Below are positions 36,860-44,673 of a stretch of DNA of 64,000 nucleotides, piece after piece. A program made the position numbers and the translations under genes. Numbering within the stretch: position 1 is the stretch's first letter; each line of letters begins with the position of its first letter. This DNA comes from an uncultured Bacteroides sp. (GTDB lineage: Bacteria > Bacteroidota > Bacteroidia > Bacteroidales > Bacteroidaceae). The stretch covers positions 35,635 to 99,634 of the forward strand of contig NZ_CAUCSQ010000015.1 of the NCBI RefSeq assembly GCF_958445495.1, read 5' to 3'. The notes under the pieces were generated by a model. The model had not been told where the DNA came from. It was given only the letters and a program-made list of their open reading frames with translations, and did no database searches.

Positions 36860-36934
36860 GGCATTGTGGATTGTGGCATTGTGGATTACAGCATTGTGAA
36901 TTGCAACAGTGTGAATTGTAACAGTGTGGATGCG
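36860..36934. repeat. 15-bp imperfect tandem repeat, five units
   Basis: Units of 15 bp run from GGCATTGTGGATTGT (36860) through GGCATTGTGGATTAC (36875), AGCATTGTGAATTGC (36890), AACAGTGTGAATTGT (36905) and AACAGTGTGGATGCG (36920). Neighbouring units differ by a few bases. As the period is a multiple of three, both strands give repeating peptides in some frames, but I see no gene there. Confidence 0.75.
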
Positions 36935-37217
36935 AAAGAACCATATCGTCACTCGAAAACAGAGTTTGATATGGTTCTCTTGATTATTGTTAGGGGGGCA
37001 ACCGGATTTCTGACCGGAAATGGCACTTCTCTGGAGGTGGCGCTTTCCTGAAAGGGGAGTCTGATGCCTCCTTTGAGGCGTTTACTTGCCGTTTTTACAG
37101 CCCCGGCGTAAATGGGGTTGCCTCATCTCCTTTCTTTTTTCTTTCATATTTCAACGAGAGGGCAGGGCGCGTCACGAAGTTCTTGTTTGATAGCTTCTGC
37201 AACGGCACGGCTTCCCG

Positions 37218-40200
37218 TTAATCCGTTTCTTCTTTTTCTTCTTCGTCTTCTCTTTCTTCCCCTTTGCGATAGGCCAACGGGCTGACATGATAAATCTCTT
37301 TGAAGCATTTACTGAAATAACGTGAGGAGGAGAATCCGATTCGGTCGGAAATCTCCGTGATATTCAGTTCGGGATTGTTACGCAACATGACAGCGCCTTT
37401 CTTCAGGCGGATGCTCAGGATGAAGTCGTTGGGGGTCTGTCCCGTCACGGCTTTCAGTTTGGTGAATAGGTTGGTGCGTGCCATTCCCATTTCGCGGGCG
37501 AAGATGTTGACGTTGAAGTCCGTATCGTCCAGATGGCGTTCGATGATAGCCATCGCACGGTCCAGCATTTCTTTGTCCATCGGGTTGGTTGCCAGCATTT
37601 GGGCGAAAGCCTGCGGTTGCTTGCTGAACTTTTCCTGCAGCAGCCTGCGTGAATTTACCAGGTTGTTGCAGCGGGAAATCAGTAGGTTCGTATTGAACGG
37701 CTTGGTGATGTAATCGTCCGCACCGATTTTCAGCCCTTCGATGTTGTGTTCTACGGCGGTCCGTGCGGTTAACAGTACGACCGGGATGTGGCAGGTGTTG
37801 AAGTCTGTTTTTATCTGTTTGCACAATTCCGTGCCGGACATGCGCGGCATGACGACATCGCTTAATATGATGCTAGGCATTTCTCTCTGTACCATTTCCA
37901 ACGCTTCCACGCCGTCTGAGGCGGTATAGACCTGATAGAATGTCTCGAAGATGCCGACCAGCATTTGCTTGATGGATTCATTGTCTTCCACTATCAGCAT
38001 CTTGGCGTCTTCAATCCGTTTGTCGTCTTTTTCTTTCCATTCCGCTTCGGGGAGTATCTCTACCGAAGGAACGAAAGGTTCTGCTTGCTGGACGGTGGTT
38101 TCCGTATCGTCTTTAGCTATCTGTTCTTCGGTGAAGTGTTGTTTGTCCAGCTTGAGGTTGATAATGAAGCTGCTTCCTTTTCCCGGTTCGCTTTCCACGC
38201 GGATTGTGCCGTGATGGAGTTCGACGATGCCTTTAGTCAAGGCCAGGCCGATGCCTGTACCGGCTCCGGTGTTCAGCGAGTTGAGTTGCTCGGTTTGATA
38301 GAAACGGTCGAATATCTTATCTATTTCGGCAGCGGCGATGCCCGAACCGGTGTCTTTTATTTCAATGACGGCATGGTCTTTCTCTTCGGATACATTGATG
38401 GAAATCGTATCTTCGGCTTTCGTATGTTTAAGTGCGTTGGATAGCAGGTTGTTTACTACTTTCTGCATCTGTTTCTGGTCGTACCATACTTCGATGTCGT
38501 CTTTCTGTTTATTGAATTTGAAGTTGATTTGCTTGCTGCTGGCGTATTCCAGGAAGAGCAGGTAGTTTTCATACAGGAAGTTCACCAGGTTGTGTTTGTT
38601 CACTTTTATTTTCATGTGGCCTTGTTCCTGTTTCCGGAAGTCGAGCAGTTCCGTAATCAGTTCTCGTAGCTGGAGGCTGTTTTTGTAGATTCCCAACACC
38701 TTATTATATATGTTGGGTGTGAAGGTCTGCACTTGCAGCAGGGTTTCCACTTGTCCGACGATAAGTGTCAGCGGTGTACGGAATTCATGCGAGATGTTGG
38801 TGAAGAAGCGCAGTTTCGACTGGTTCAGGGCTTCCAGGTCTTCGATGTGTTTCTTTTCGTACTTCAACGATTCGCGAAGTTTGATTCTTGAATTGTAGTT
38901 TTGTATGAGATACCATAACAGGCTGATAGTCACGATTGTGTAAATCAGATAGGCCCACCAGGTCTCATACCAGGAGGGAAGTACGATAATCTGGAGCCGC
39001 GATTCTTTTATCCCGTCCCGCAATGATTTGATTACCAGGGTATATTTCCCCGGATTCAGGTTTGTATAGGTGATGAGCGTCTGTTTGCGGTAGGTGTGGT
39101 TCCATTCGTTGGAGAATCCTTCCAGCCGGTATATTATCTCGTCTCTGTTGGCGGGAATGAAGTTGGAAGTGGCATATTCTACGCTGAACATGGACTGGTC
39201 GGCTTTCAGGTGAATCTCCTGCGTGTGGCAGATAGACTGTTCCAATATGCCCGTCTCGTCTCCCGGAGTTACTTCTTTGCCGTTGACTAGCAGGCGGGAA
39301 AGGATGATGTCGTATGATTTGGGGGTGAAATGCAGTTTCTTTTCCCAGAAAGAAATCATACCTTGGATGCCTCCGAGAAATACTTCTCCGTCATGGGTCA
39401 CGAACAGGGAATTCTCATTGACGGCGGTCAGCGGGAAACCGTTTTCCGTGCCGTAATTATAAAATTTCCTGTTCGGGTAGTCGAATTGTGAGAATCCCTG
39501 GTTGGTGATTAGCAGCAGGTGGCCTTTTTGTATGGAGGATTCGAAGACTTCGTAGATGCAATCGCTGGACAGCCCGTCTTTCTGTACGTCGAAATTCTCG
39601 AAGTCGTCACTTTCCTGGCGATAGCGGTCGAGTCCGCTGCCGGAGGTCGAGAACCACAGGTTGCCGCTGCTGTCTTGCATGATGCTGTTGATGTTATTGT
39701 TACTGATACTGTTCGGAACGGCGGGACTGTACGAGTACTTTGTCAGTTTACCGGTATCGAAACGGTAGGAGTAGACTCCTTCCCCGGTGGCGGCAATCCA
39801 TAGTGTGCCGTTTTTGTCAAAACAAAGGCTGGCTACCATGGTGATGTCTCTGCCTTCTTTGGTCTCTTTGAAGAGTTGTTTGCAAACGCCTGTCTCCGGA
39901 TTGAAGAGACAGACTCCGTTTTGTGTGGCGATGATTAGTTTGTCCTCATACGGCACGATGTCCCGTACGATGTCTGAAGGCAGTGTCGCCGGGTCTCCCG
40001 CCTTCATCCGGTAGACCGTGAACCGGTTGGTGCGCAGGTCGAGTTTGTTGAGTCCTCCCAGGTGTGTGCCTATCCACATGATTTCATTGTCCCGGTCGTA
40101 ATAAATTGCTTTTACGTTGTTGTGGGAAATGCTGTTCTTTCCTTCTTCATGGCGATACCACCGGTAGGTGTTGTTCTTCCGGTCATACACGTTCACGCCG

Positions 40201-41279
40201 CCGCCTTCGGTACAAATCCATAAGTTCCCGTTCTTGTCTTCCGTCATTCTTCCCACAATCGGGCTGCTTAGCCCTTCTTTTTCCGTGTTTCCCACCTTAT
40301 ACCGGGTATAGATTTCGTATTCGGGGTTGAAGTAATTGACTCCTCCGAAATAGGTTCCCAACCAGAGTGTGCCTTGCTTGTCTTTTACGATGCACCAGAT
40401 AGAGGAGTGGGTGAGTCCGTCGGGTTTGTTGTCGTCGGCTGTATAAAGATAGAATTTTCCTGTACTTTTTTCGTAGCGGTTCAGTCCGTGGAATGTTCCT
40501 ATCCACAGATTCCCGACGTTGTCTTCGCTGCAACTCCTGACGAAGTCGGAGCAGAGGCTGTTCGGATTCAGGGGGTCATGCCGGAAGTTCTCAATGCTGC
40601 CGTCTGTTTTTATGTGATAGAGCCCTTCTTCCCAGCTTCCTATCCATAACTCTCCGGAGGCGTCTTCATAAACGCTGGTGATGTTGCCTTTAGTGATAGG
40701 CTGCGACAGCTTCTTATCTTCGGACAGGCAGTAAGCGCCATTGTTGGTGGTTCCTATCCAAAGATTTTTGTTTTTGTCCAGGTGGATGCAGGACAGGGTG
40801 ATGTCTTTGCCGGCAAGGTGGTAGAAAAGGTCGAAGTTTCCTGTTTTTTCATTGTACACGAACACTTCTTCTCTTTTGCCTATATATAGTTTTTCATTGT
40901 AATGGATAGCATCCACATTGCCTTGCAGCAGGGTTTTGAATTTCTGTGTCGTCAGGTCGAATTCCGCAATTCCGTCAGTGCAGAGCAGATATACTTTCCC
41001 GTTCCCGTTTCCCGTGATGCGCAGCACTGTATTGCTGAACAAACTGTTGGGGTCATTCTTTTTGAGCTTGAAACTCTTGATGTCGTTACCGTTATACCGG
41101 TTTAGCCCTTCGCGTGTACCAATCCATATAATTCCCCGTTCGTCGATATACAGGCTATTGACGGAAAATTGGGAAAGGCCATCATCAGTGGTTAAATGGC
41201 TGAATGTGATGTTTTGTCCTTGGGTACGGACAGTGGTGATGCTTAAAAAAAGCAGAAATAAAAGGATTACTTTTCTCAC
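37218..41279 (-). CDS. Hybrid two-component system sensor-regulator (HTCS)
   Basis: A 1353-residue inner-membrane one-protein two-component system. The signal peptide is at 1-22. A periplasmic sensor made of two beta-propellers follows (Reg_prop repeats to about 670, e.g. NLWIGTTNNGAY, GTLWLGTYFGGVNYF) and then a Y_Y_Y domain (about 690-775). After the membrane span (about 780-800) come HisKA with phospho-acceptor His831 (FFTNISHEFRTPLT), HATPase, a receiver with Asp1141 (ILSDVVMPRMSG), and an AraC-type HTH. The start is GTG; no in-frame ATG precedes it. It probably senses unsaturated chondroitin disaccharides, like BT3334 (from memory), and turns on the lyase, sulfatase and SusCD genes. Confidence 0.92.
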   Translation of the reverse strand: MRKVILLFLLFLSITTVRTQGQNITFSHLTTDDGLSQFSVNSLYIDERGIIWIGTREGLNRYNGNDIKSFKLKKNDPNSLFSNTVLRITGNGNGKVYLLCTDGIAEFDLTTQKFKTLLQGNVDAIHYNEKLYIGKREEVFVYNEKTGNFDLFYHLAGKDITLSCIHLDKNKNLWIGTTNNGAYCLSEDKKLSQPITKGNITSVYEDASGELWIGSWEEGLYHIKTDGSIENFRHDPLNPNSLCSDFVRSCSEDNVGNLWIGTFHGLNRYEKSTGKFYLYTADDNKPDGLTHSSIWCIVKDKQGTLWLGTYFGGVNYFNPEYEIYTRYKVGNTEKEGLSSPIVGRMTEDKNGNLWICTEGGGVNVYDRKNNTYRWYRHEEGKNSISHNNVKAIYYDRDNEIMWIGTHLGGLNKLDLRTNRFTVYRMKAGDPATLPSDIVRDIVPYEDKLIIATQNGVCLFNPETGVCKQLFKETKEGRDITMVASLCFDKNGTLWIAATGEGVYSYRFDTGKLTKYSYSPAVPNSISNNNINSIMQDSSGNLWFSTSGSGLDRYRQESDDFENFDVQKDGLSSDCIYEVFESSIQKGHLLLITNQGFSQFDYPNRKFYNYGTENGFPLTAVNENSLFVTHDGEVFLGGIQGMISFWEKKLHFTPKSYDIILSRLLVNGKEVTPGDETGILEQSICHTQEIHLKADQSMFSVEYATSNFIPANRDEIIYRLEGFSNEWNHTYRKQTLITYTNLNPGKYTLVIKSLRDGIKESRLQIIVLPSWYETWWAYLIYTIVTISLLWYLIQNYNSRIKLRESLKYEKKHIEDLEALNQSKLRFFTNISHEFRTPLTLIVGQVETLLQVQTFTPNIYNKVLGIYKNSLQLRELITELLDFRKQEQGHMKIKVNKHNLVNFLYENYLLFLEYASSKQINFKFNKQKDDIEVWYDQKQMQKVVNNLLSNALKHTKAEDTISINVSEEKDHAVIEIKDTGSGIAAAEIDKIFDRFYQTEQLNSLNTGAGTGIGLALTKGIVELHHGTIRVESEPGKGSSFIINLKLDKQHFTEEQIAKDDTETTVQQAEPFVPSVEILPEAEWKEKDDKRIEDAKMLIVEDNESIKQMLVGIFETFYQVYTASDGVEALEMVQREMPSIILSDVVMPRMSGTELCKQIKTDFNTCHIPVVLLTARTAVEHNIEGLKIGADDYITKPFNTNLLISRCNNLVNSRRLLQEKFSKQPQAFAQMLATNPMDKEMLDRAMAIIERHLDDTDFNVNIFAREMGMARTNLFTKLKAVTGQTPNDFILSIRLKKGAVMLRNNPELNITEISDRIGFSSSRYFSKCFKEIYHVSPLAYRKGEEREDEEEKEETD

Positions 41280-41309
41280 TAATTCGTATTTTTAAGGTAT
41301 TACTATGGG

Positions 41310-41317
41310 CAAATATA
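41310..41317 (-). promoter_or_regulatory. Promoter -7 box for the HTCS gene
   Basis: TATATTTG on the minus strand matches TAnnTTTG; leader of about 25 nt to the GTG start at 41279. The same octamer faces the other way at 41362. Confidence 0.5.
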
Positions 41318-41361
41318 TTGTTTTTATTTCATTTCTGTGAATCTTATTAGAAGAAAGTAAC

Positions 41362-41369
41362 TATATTTG
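41362..41369 (+). promoter_or_regulatory. Promoter -7 box for the CBM9-like gene
   Basis: TATATTTG matches TAnnTTTG, about 21 bases before the ATG at 41391, giving a leader of about 17 nt. Confidence 0.5.
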
Positions 41370-41390
41370 TATCGTCCAAACGATAGATAT

Positions 41391-42032
41391 ATGAAAGTAA
41401 AGAAAATTAGTGCGGCTAACGTGGAGGCTTGTTCGCTTCCTAAACTATTCGATGAAGAAAAAATCGATTTCCAGCCCATTCAATGTGTCAACTGGGCTGA
41501 GTACCCCTACAAACCCAGAGTTAACTTTCGCATTGCTCACACGACGGATTCCATTTTATTGCATTTTAAAGTTAAGGAGGCGAGTGTGCGTGCCAGGTAT
41601 GGAACGGATAACGATTCCGTGTGGACTGATTCCTGTGTGGAATTCTTTTCCGTACCGGCAGGGGACGGGGTGTATTATAATATAGAGTGCAACTGCATCG
41701 GGACAATCCTGATAGGGGCCGGACCTGCCAGGAACGGCCGGGAACATGCGCCGGAAGAAGTGACGGCTCTTGTACAACGCTGGTCCAGCCTGGGTGATAC
41801 GCCGTTTGAAGAACGTGTGGAGGAAACGGATTGGGAGATTGCCCTGATTATTCCTTATTCCGTGTTCTTTAAACATCAGATTGAATCGCTCGACGGAAAA
41901 GAAGTAAAAGCTAACTTCTATAAGTGCGGTGACGAGTTGCAGACTCCTCATTTTCTCTCATGGAATCCGATAGAAATTGAGAAACCGGATTTTCATCGGC
42001 CTGATTTCTTTGGTACATTGGAATTTGAATAG
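41391..42032 (+). CDS. Family 9-like carbohydrate-binding protein
   Basis: A 213-residue protein made of one CBM9-like beta-sandwich: the NFRIAHTTDSILLHFKVKE strand pair, the VWTDSCVEFFSVPAG hallmark (D-S-C-V-E-F-F), EETDWEIALIIPYSVFF and a final KPDFHRPDFFGTLEFE. There is no signal peptide, so it appears cytosolic, which is odd for a glycan-binding module. The ATG at 41391 was chosen; the upstream frame opens only with TTG inside the promoter. It is divergent from the HTCS and may be linked with it in function (inference). Confidence 0.7.
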   Translation: MKVKKISAANVEACSLPKLFDEEKIDFQPIQCVNWAEYPYKPRVNFRIAHTTDSILLHFKVKEASVRARYGTDNDSVWTDSCVEFFSVPAGDGVYYNIECNCIGTILIGAGPARNGREHAPEEVTALVQRWSSLGDTPFEERVEETDWEIALIIPYSVFFKHQIESLDGKEVKANFYKCGDELQTPHFLSWNPIEIEKPDFHRPDFFGTLEFE

Positions 42033-42480
42033 GATAAAAGGACGCAATAAATAAAGCACAGGAGTCTCTTGTAATGTAAAAAGAGGGGTTCAAGGCGAAC
42101 TTTGAAGGTAGAACATTTTTTAATTTTTTTTTTGGCTAATGAATCCCCTTGTCATAACCCTGATTTATCATAAAAGAAGGGTTAAACAAGGGGATTGTTA
42201 TGTTTTAGGGAATAGTGAACACTCTCTGAGGTATAAATAAAGCAGGGATGTAATCTTTGGAAATAAGGACCTTTTTCAACCGGACTCTTTTTAAGGTGAA
42301 GTCTTTCGTTTGTCTTTCACATGGTTATGATTTTGCTTTATTAAGATTTTACATTGTTATGAATCAGGAAGAAGATAAAGCGGATATTGCGCTTTTGTGT
42401 ACAAGGGATATGGATATAAATAAAGCTGCCCCACAATTGAAAATGGGACAGCTTTTTTCAGTATTGAAAAGTAATCTTGT
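42033..42480. other. Intergenic region with a large hairpin
   Basis: Between the CBM9-like gene and the LpxA-type gene (convergent). It holds two T runs (42115-42121 and 42124-42133) and a large imperfect hairpin at 42142-42196 (AATCCCCTTGT..AACCC against GGGTT..ACAAGGGGATT, 18-nt loop). Closest to the lpxA-type gene is a terminator at 42422-42458. The stretch 42200-42420 shows nothing I can name. Confidence 0.5.
42422..42458 (-). terminator. Bidirectional terminator after the efflux/LpxA operon
   Basis: AAAGCTGCCCCA (42422-42433) pairs with TGGGACAGCTTT (42444-42455) with one mismatch and a 10-nt loop. The plus strand continues with T residues and the minus strand with tatttat, so it can serve both the minus-strand operon and plus-strand read-through. 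Confidence 0.7.
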
Positions 42481-43251
42481 TTATTTTACAATTCCCCGTT
42501 CCGAGTTCTTTACGAAATTGACGATATTTTCGATTTCCTCGCTCATAGGAACCTGGTCGACAATTTTCTGTACGGCATCCTGCACGCTGAAATTACCTTG
42601 ATAAATTAAGCGGTACGCATTGGCTATGTGACGGAGTATCCTTTCTGAAGTGTTGTGGTGCTGTGAAAGGACAACTGCGTTTACTCCGTGGTATGCTACG
42701 GGATTTCCCGACATAATCACGTATGGGGGGACATCCTTGGATATGCGGCATCCGCTCTGCACGAGGGTCCACCTGCCGATGTGGCAGTATTGATGCAACG
42801 TGACGTTACCGCTCAAAATCACGCAGTCGTCCAGTGTGCATTCGCCTGCAATGGTCGTACCGATACCTACCACACAGTTGTTATTGATTTGTACGTCGTG
42901 GCAAAGATGTACTTTATCCATCAGATAATTTCCATTGCCGATTCTGGTGGCGTTGCCACCGAAAGTCGCACGGCTGACTACCACATTTTCACGGATGTCA
43001 TTGTTGTCTCCGATAATCAAGCTGCTTTCTTCTCCCGTATAGTGGAAATCTTGCGGTTCCGCTCCTAAAACGGCATTTTGATGTACCTTGTTACCTTTTC
43101 CCATTTTAGTACCTTGCAGGATACTGGCATAAGACATGATGATGCAGTCATCTCCGATTTCCACATTCTTTTCGATGTAGGCAAACGGCAAAACGGTTAC
43201 GTTTTTACCTAGTTTTGCTCCGGGGTCTACATAAGCTAACGGACTAATCAT
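42481..43251 (-). CDS. LpxA-type UDP-GlcNAc O-acyltransferase paralogue
   Basis: A 256-residue left-handed beta-helix acyltransferase with the full LpxA layout: hexapeptide repeats (1-190), catalytic-type His118 in VHLCHDV, the DVPPYVIMSGNP turn, and a C-terminal helical part ending NSERGIVK. LpxA puts a 3-hydroxyacyl chain on UDP-GlcNAc as the first step of lipid A. Compared with the E. coli enzyme, Lys76 is replaced by His70 (QDFHYTGE) and His99 by Ser93 (VVVSRAT), both substrate-site positions. It follows the outer-membrane-factor gene by 18 bases, so it is cotranscribed with the efflux pump and not with other lipid A genes. Either a second LpxA or an acyltransferase for another sugar. Confidence 0.8.
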   Translation of the reverse strand: MISPLAYVDPGAKLGKNVTVLPFAYIEKNVEIGDDCIIMSYASILQGTKMGKGNKVHQNAVLGAEPQDFHYTGEESSLIIGDNNDIRENVVVSRATFGGNATRIGNGNYLMDKVHLCHDVQINNNCVVGIGTTIAGECTLDDCVILSGNVTLHQYCHIGRWTLVQSGCRISKDVPPYVIMSGNPVAYHGVNAVVLSQHHNTSERILRHIANAYRLIYQGNFSVQDAVQKIVDQVPMSEEIENIVNFVKNSERGIVK

Positions 43252-43269
43252 AATAGTATATGTTTAAAG

Positions 43270-44673
43270 TTAATCTTCTCTTCCACCACCTAAGGCCTGG
43301 TAAAGGCTTACTACAGCCTGCATCTGGTCGAAGCAATCGGAAACCTGGGAGATTTGCGCGCTCAGATAAGACTGTTGCGCCGACAGTACTTCCAGATAGG
43401 TTGAGGTTCCTAAATCAAACAATTCTTTTGTATCTTCCGAAGCTTTTTTCGCAGATTCTACCTGCATTTGGCGGGACTCCACTTTTTCACTGGTTTTTTG
43501 GTACAGGCTTAACGCATTGCTGACTTCGCTGCCGGCGTTCAGCAGTGTCTGCTGGAATGACAATTTCGCAGCTTCTTCCTGGGCTTTTGCAGCCTGGAGG
43601 CGGGCAATGTTCTGTCCTCTGTAAAACAGCGGTTGGGTCAATGAACCGACAACCGAAGCTAATAACTTGCCTGGGTTGATGATTTGCGAACCTGCGCTGT
43701 TGGTCCATCCGGCAGAACCGCTTAACGTGATTTGCGGATAGAAGGCCGCACGTGCGGAATTGGTATTGTAATAACAGCTTGCCAACGACATCTCGGCTGC
43801 TCTTACATCCGGGCGGTTAGACAGCAGTTGCAAGGGGATTCCTGCCGAAAGCTCCGTAGGAAGGACTTGTGCTTCCAATACTCCGCGTTTGATGGCGTGG
43901 GGAGCTTCTCCCAGTAAGATGGACAATGCATTTTCTGTTTCACGGATGCTTTGTGCAATGTCCGGAATGGAGGCGAGTACTTGCGCATAAGCGGCTCTGC
44001 TCTGTTCTACGGCAGCCGAATTCGTGTTGTACATGGCAGCTTCTTTCATCGCTTCCATCGTTTCTACGTTACGTTTCAGGACATCGGCCGTTTGGCGGGT
44101 GATTTCCAACTGACGGTCAAGCATCAGCAACGTATAATACATGTTGGCAACGTTGGCGATAACCTGTGTCTGTACGGCTTGGCGGTATGCTTTTGCCTGT
44201 TTGAGGGTAACTTGTGCGTTCCGTTTGGAATTCAATAACTGGCCGAACAAGTCAACCTGCCAACTCGCCGTGACCGGCAGTGAGTAAGTTTTGGTAGCTG
44301 CGTTTTTGTCGAAGCTGCTGATTGTCCCTTGCGGGGATAAGCCTAATGACGGTGCATATGCCAGCCGTGCCGACATCAGTGAAGCTTGTGCCTCTTTGAC
44401 TTTTAATGCGGCTGACTGCAAATCTGTATTTTGTTTCAGTCCCATTTCAATGAGAGACTGGAGCTGCGGGTCGGTGAAGACTTCTCTCCACGGCAGATTA
44501 CCGAAGTTGGCGGTATCCGAAACCAATGTATCGTTGTCCGCTACCGGATCGCGATACAGTCCGGAAGCCGTGATGTCTTCGGGTCTGTCATACGACTTAT
44601 AGATGTGGCAGCTGCTCAAAAGAGCAGTTGCGCACAACATATATAGAATCTGTTTCTTCATATCGAATTTCAT
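43270..44673 (-). CDS. Outer-membrane efflux lipoprotein (TolC/OprM type)
   Basis: A 467-residue lipoprotein of the RND outer-membrane factor family: lipobox LLSSC, then long alpha-hairpin repeats (LIEMGLKQNTDLQSAALKVKEAQASL and its second copy in the C-terminal half) with YPQITLSGSAGWTN and YRGQNIARLQAAKAQ. It forms the trimeric exit duct for the pump. The first ATG (44673) overlaps the pump stop codon as TAATG, which suggests coupled translation; the ATG at 44661 is an alternative that gives a tidier signal peptide. Confidence 0.88.
   Translation of the reverse strand: MKFDMKKQILYMLCATALLSSCHIYKSYDRPEDITASGLYRDPVADNDTLVSDTANFGNLPWREVFTDPQLQSLIEMGLKQNTDLQSAALKVKEAQASLMSARLAYAPSLGLSPQGTISSFDKNAATKTYSLPVTASWQVDLFGQLLNSKRNAQVTLKQAKAYRQAVQTQVIANVANMYYTLLMLDRQLEITRQTADVLKRNVETMEAMKEAAMYNTNSAAVEQSRAAYAQVLASIPDIAQSIRETENALSILLGEAPHAIKRGVLEAQVLPTELSAGIPLQLLSNRPDVRAAEMSLASCYYNTNSARAAFYPQITLSGSAGWTNSAGSQIINPGKLLASVVGSLTQPLFYRGQNIARLQAAKAQEEAAKLSFQQTLLNAGSEVSNALSLYQKTSEKVESRQMQVESAKKASEDTKELFDLGTSTYLEVLSAQQSYLSAQISQVSDCFDQMQAVVSLYQALGGGRED

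Larger units (their letters stand above)
36468..37217. other. 750-bp intergenic region between sulfatase and HTCS
   Basis: It holds the sulfatase promoter and leader near 36468-36510, a 15-bp tandem repeat at 36860-36934, and small inverted repeats near the HTCS stop codon (CGCCTC-AAAG-GAGGCA on the minus strand near 37068-37084; CCCC/GGGG near 37100-37120) that may end HTCS transcription. Two overlapping open frames on opposite strands look spurious. It is unusually long for this gene-dense window. Confidence 0.5.

Noticed and set aside
36551..37051. Two overlapping open frames on opposite strands in the sulfatase-HTCS gap, one with repeated I-H-N-A/T units
   Set aside because: The peptide repeats come from the 15-bp DNA repeat. 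There is no signal peptide or domain, no credible start, and the frames exclude each other.
42257..42601. 114-codon open frame running into the 3' end of the lpxA-type gene
   Set aside because: It crosses a terminator hairpin and then reads antisense to the acyltransferase gene.
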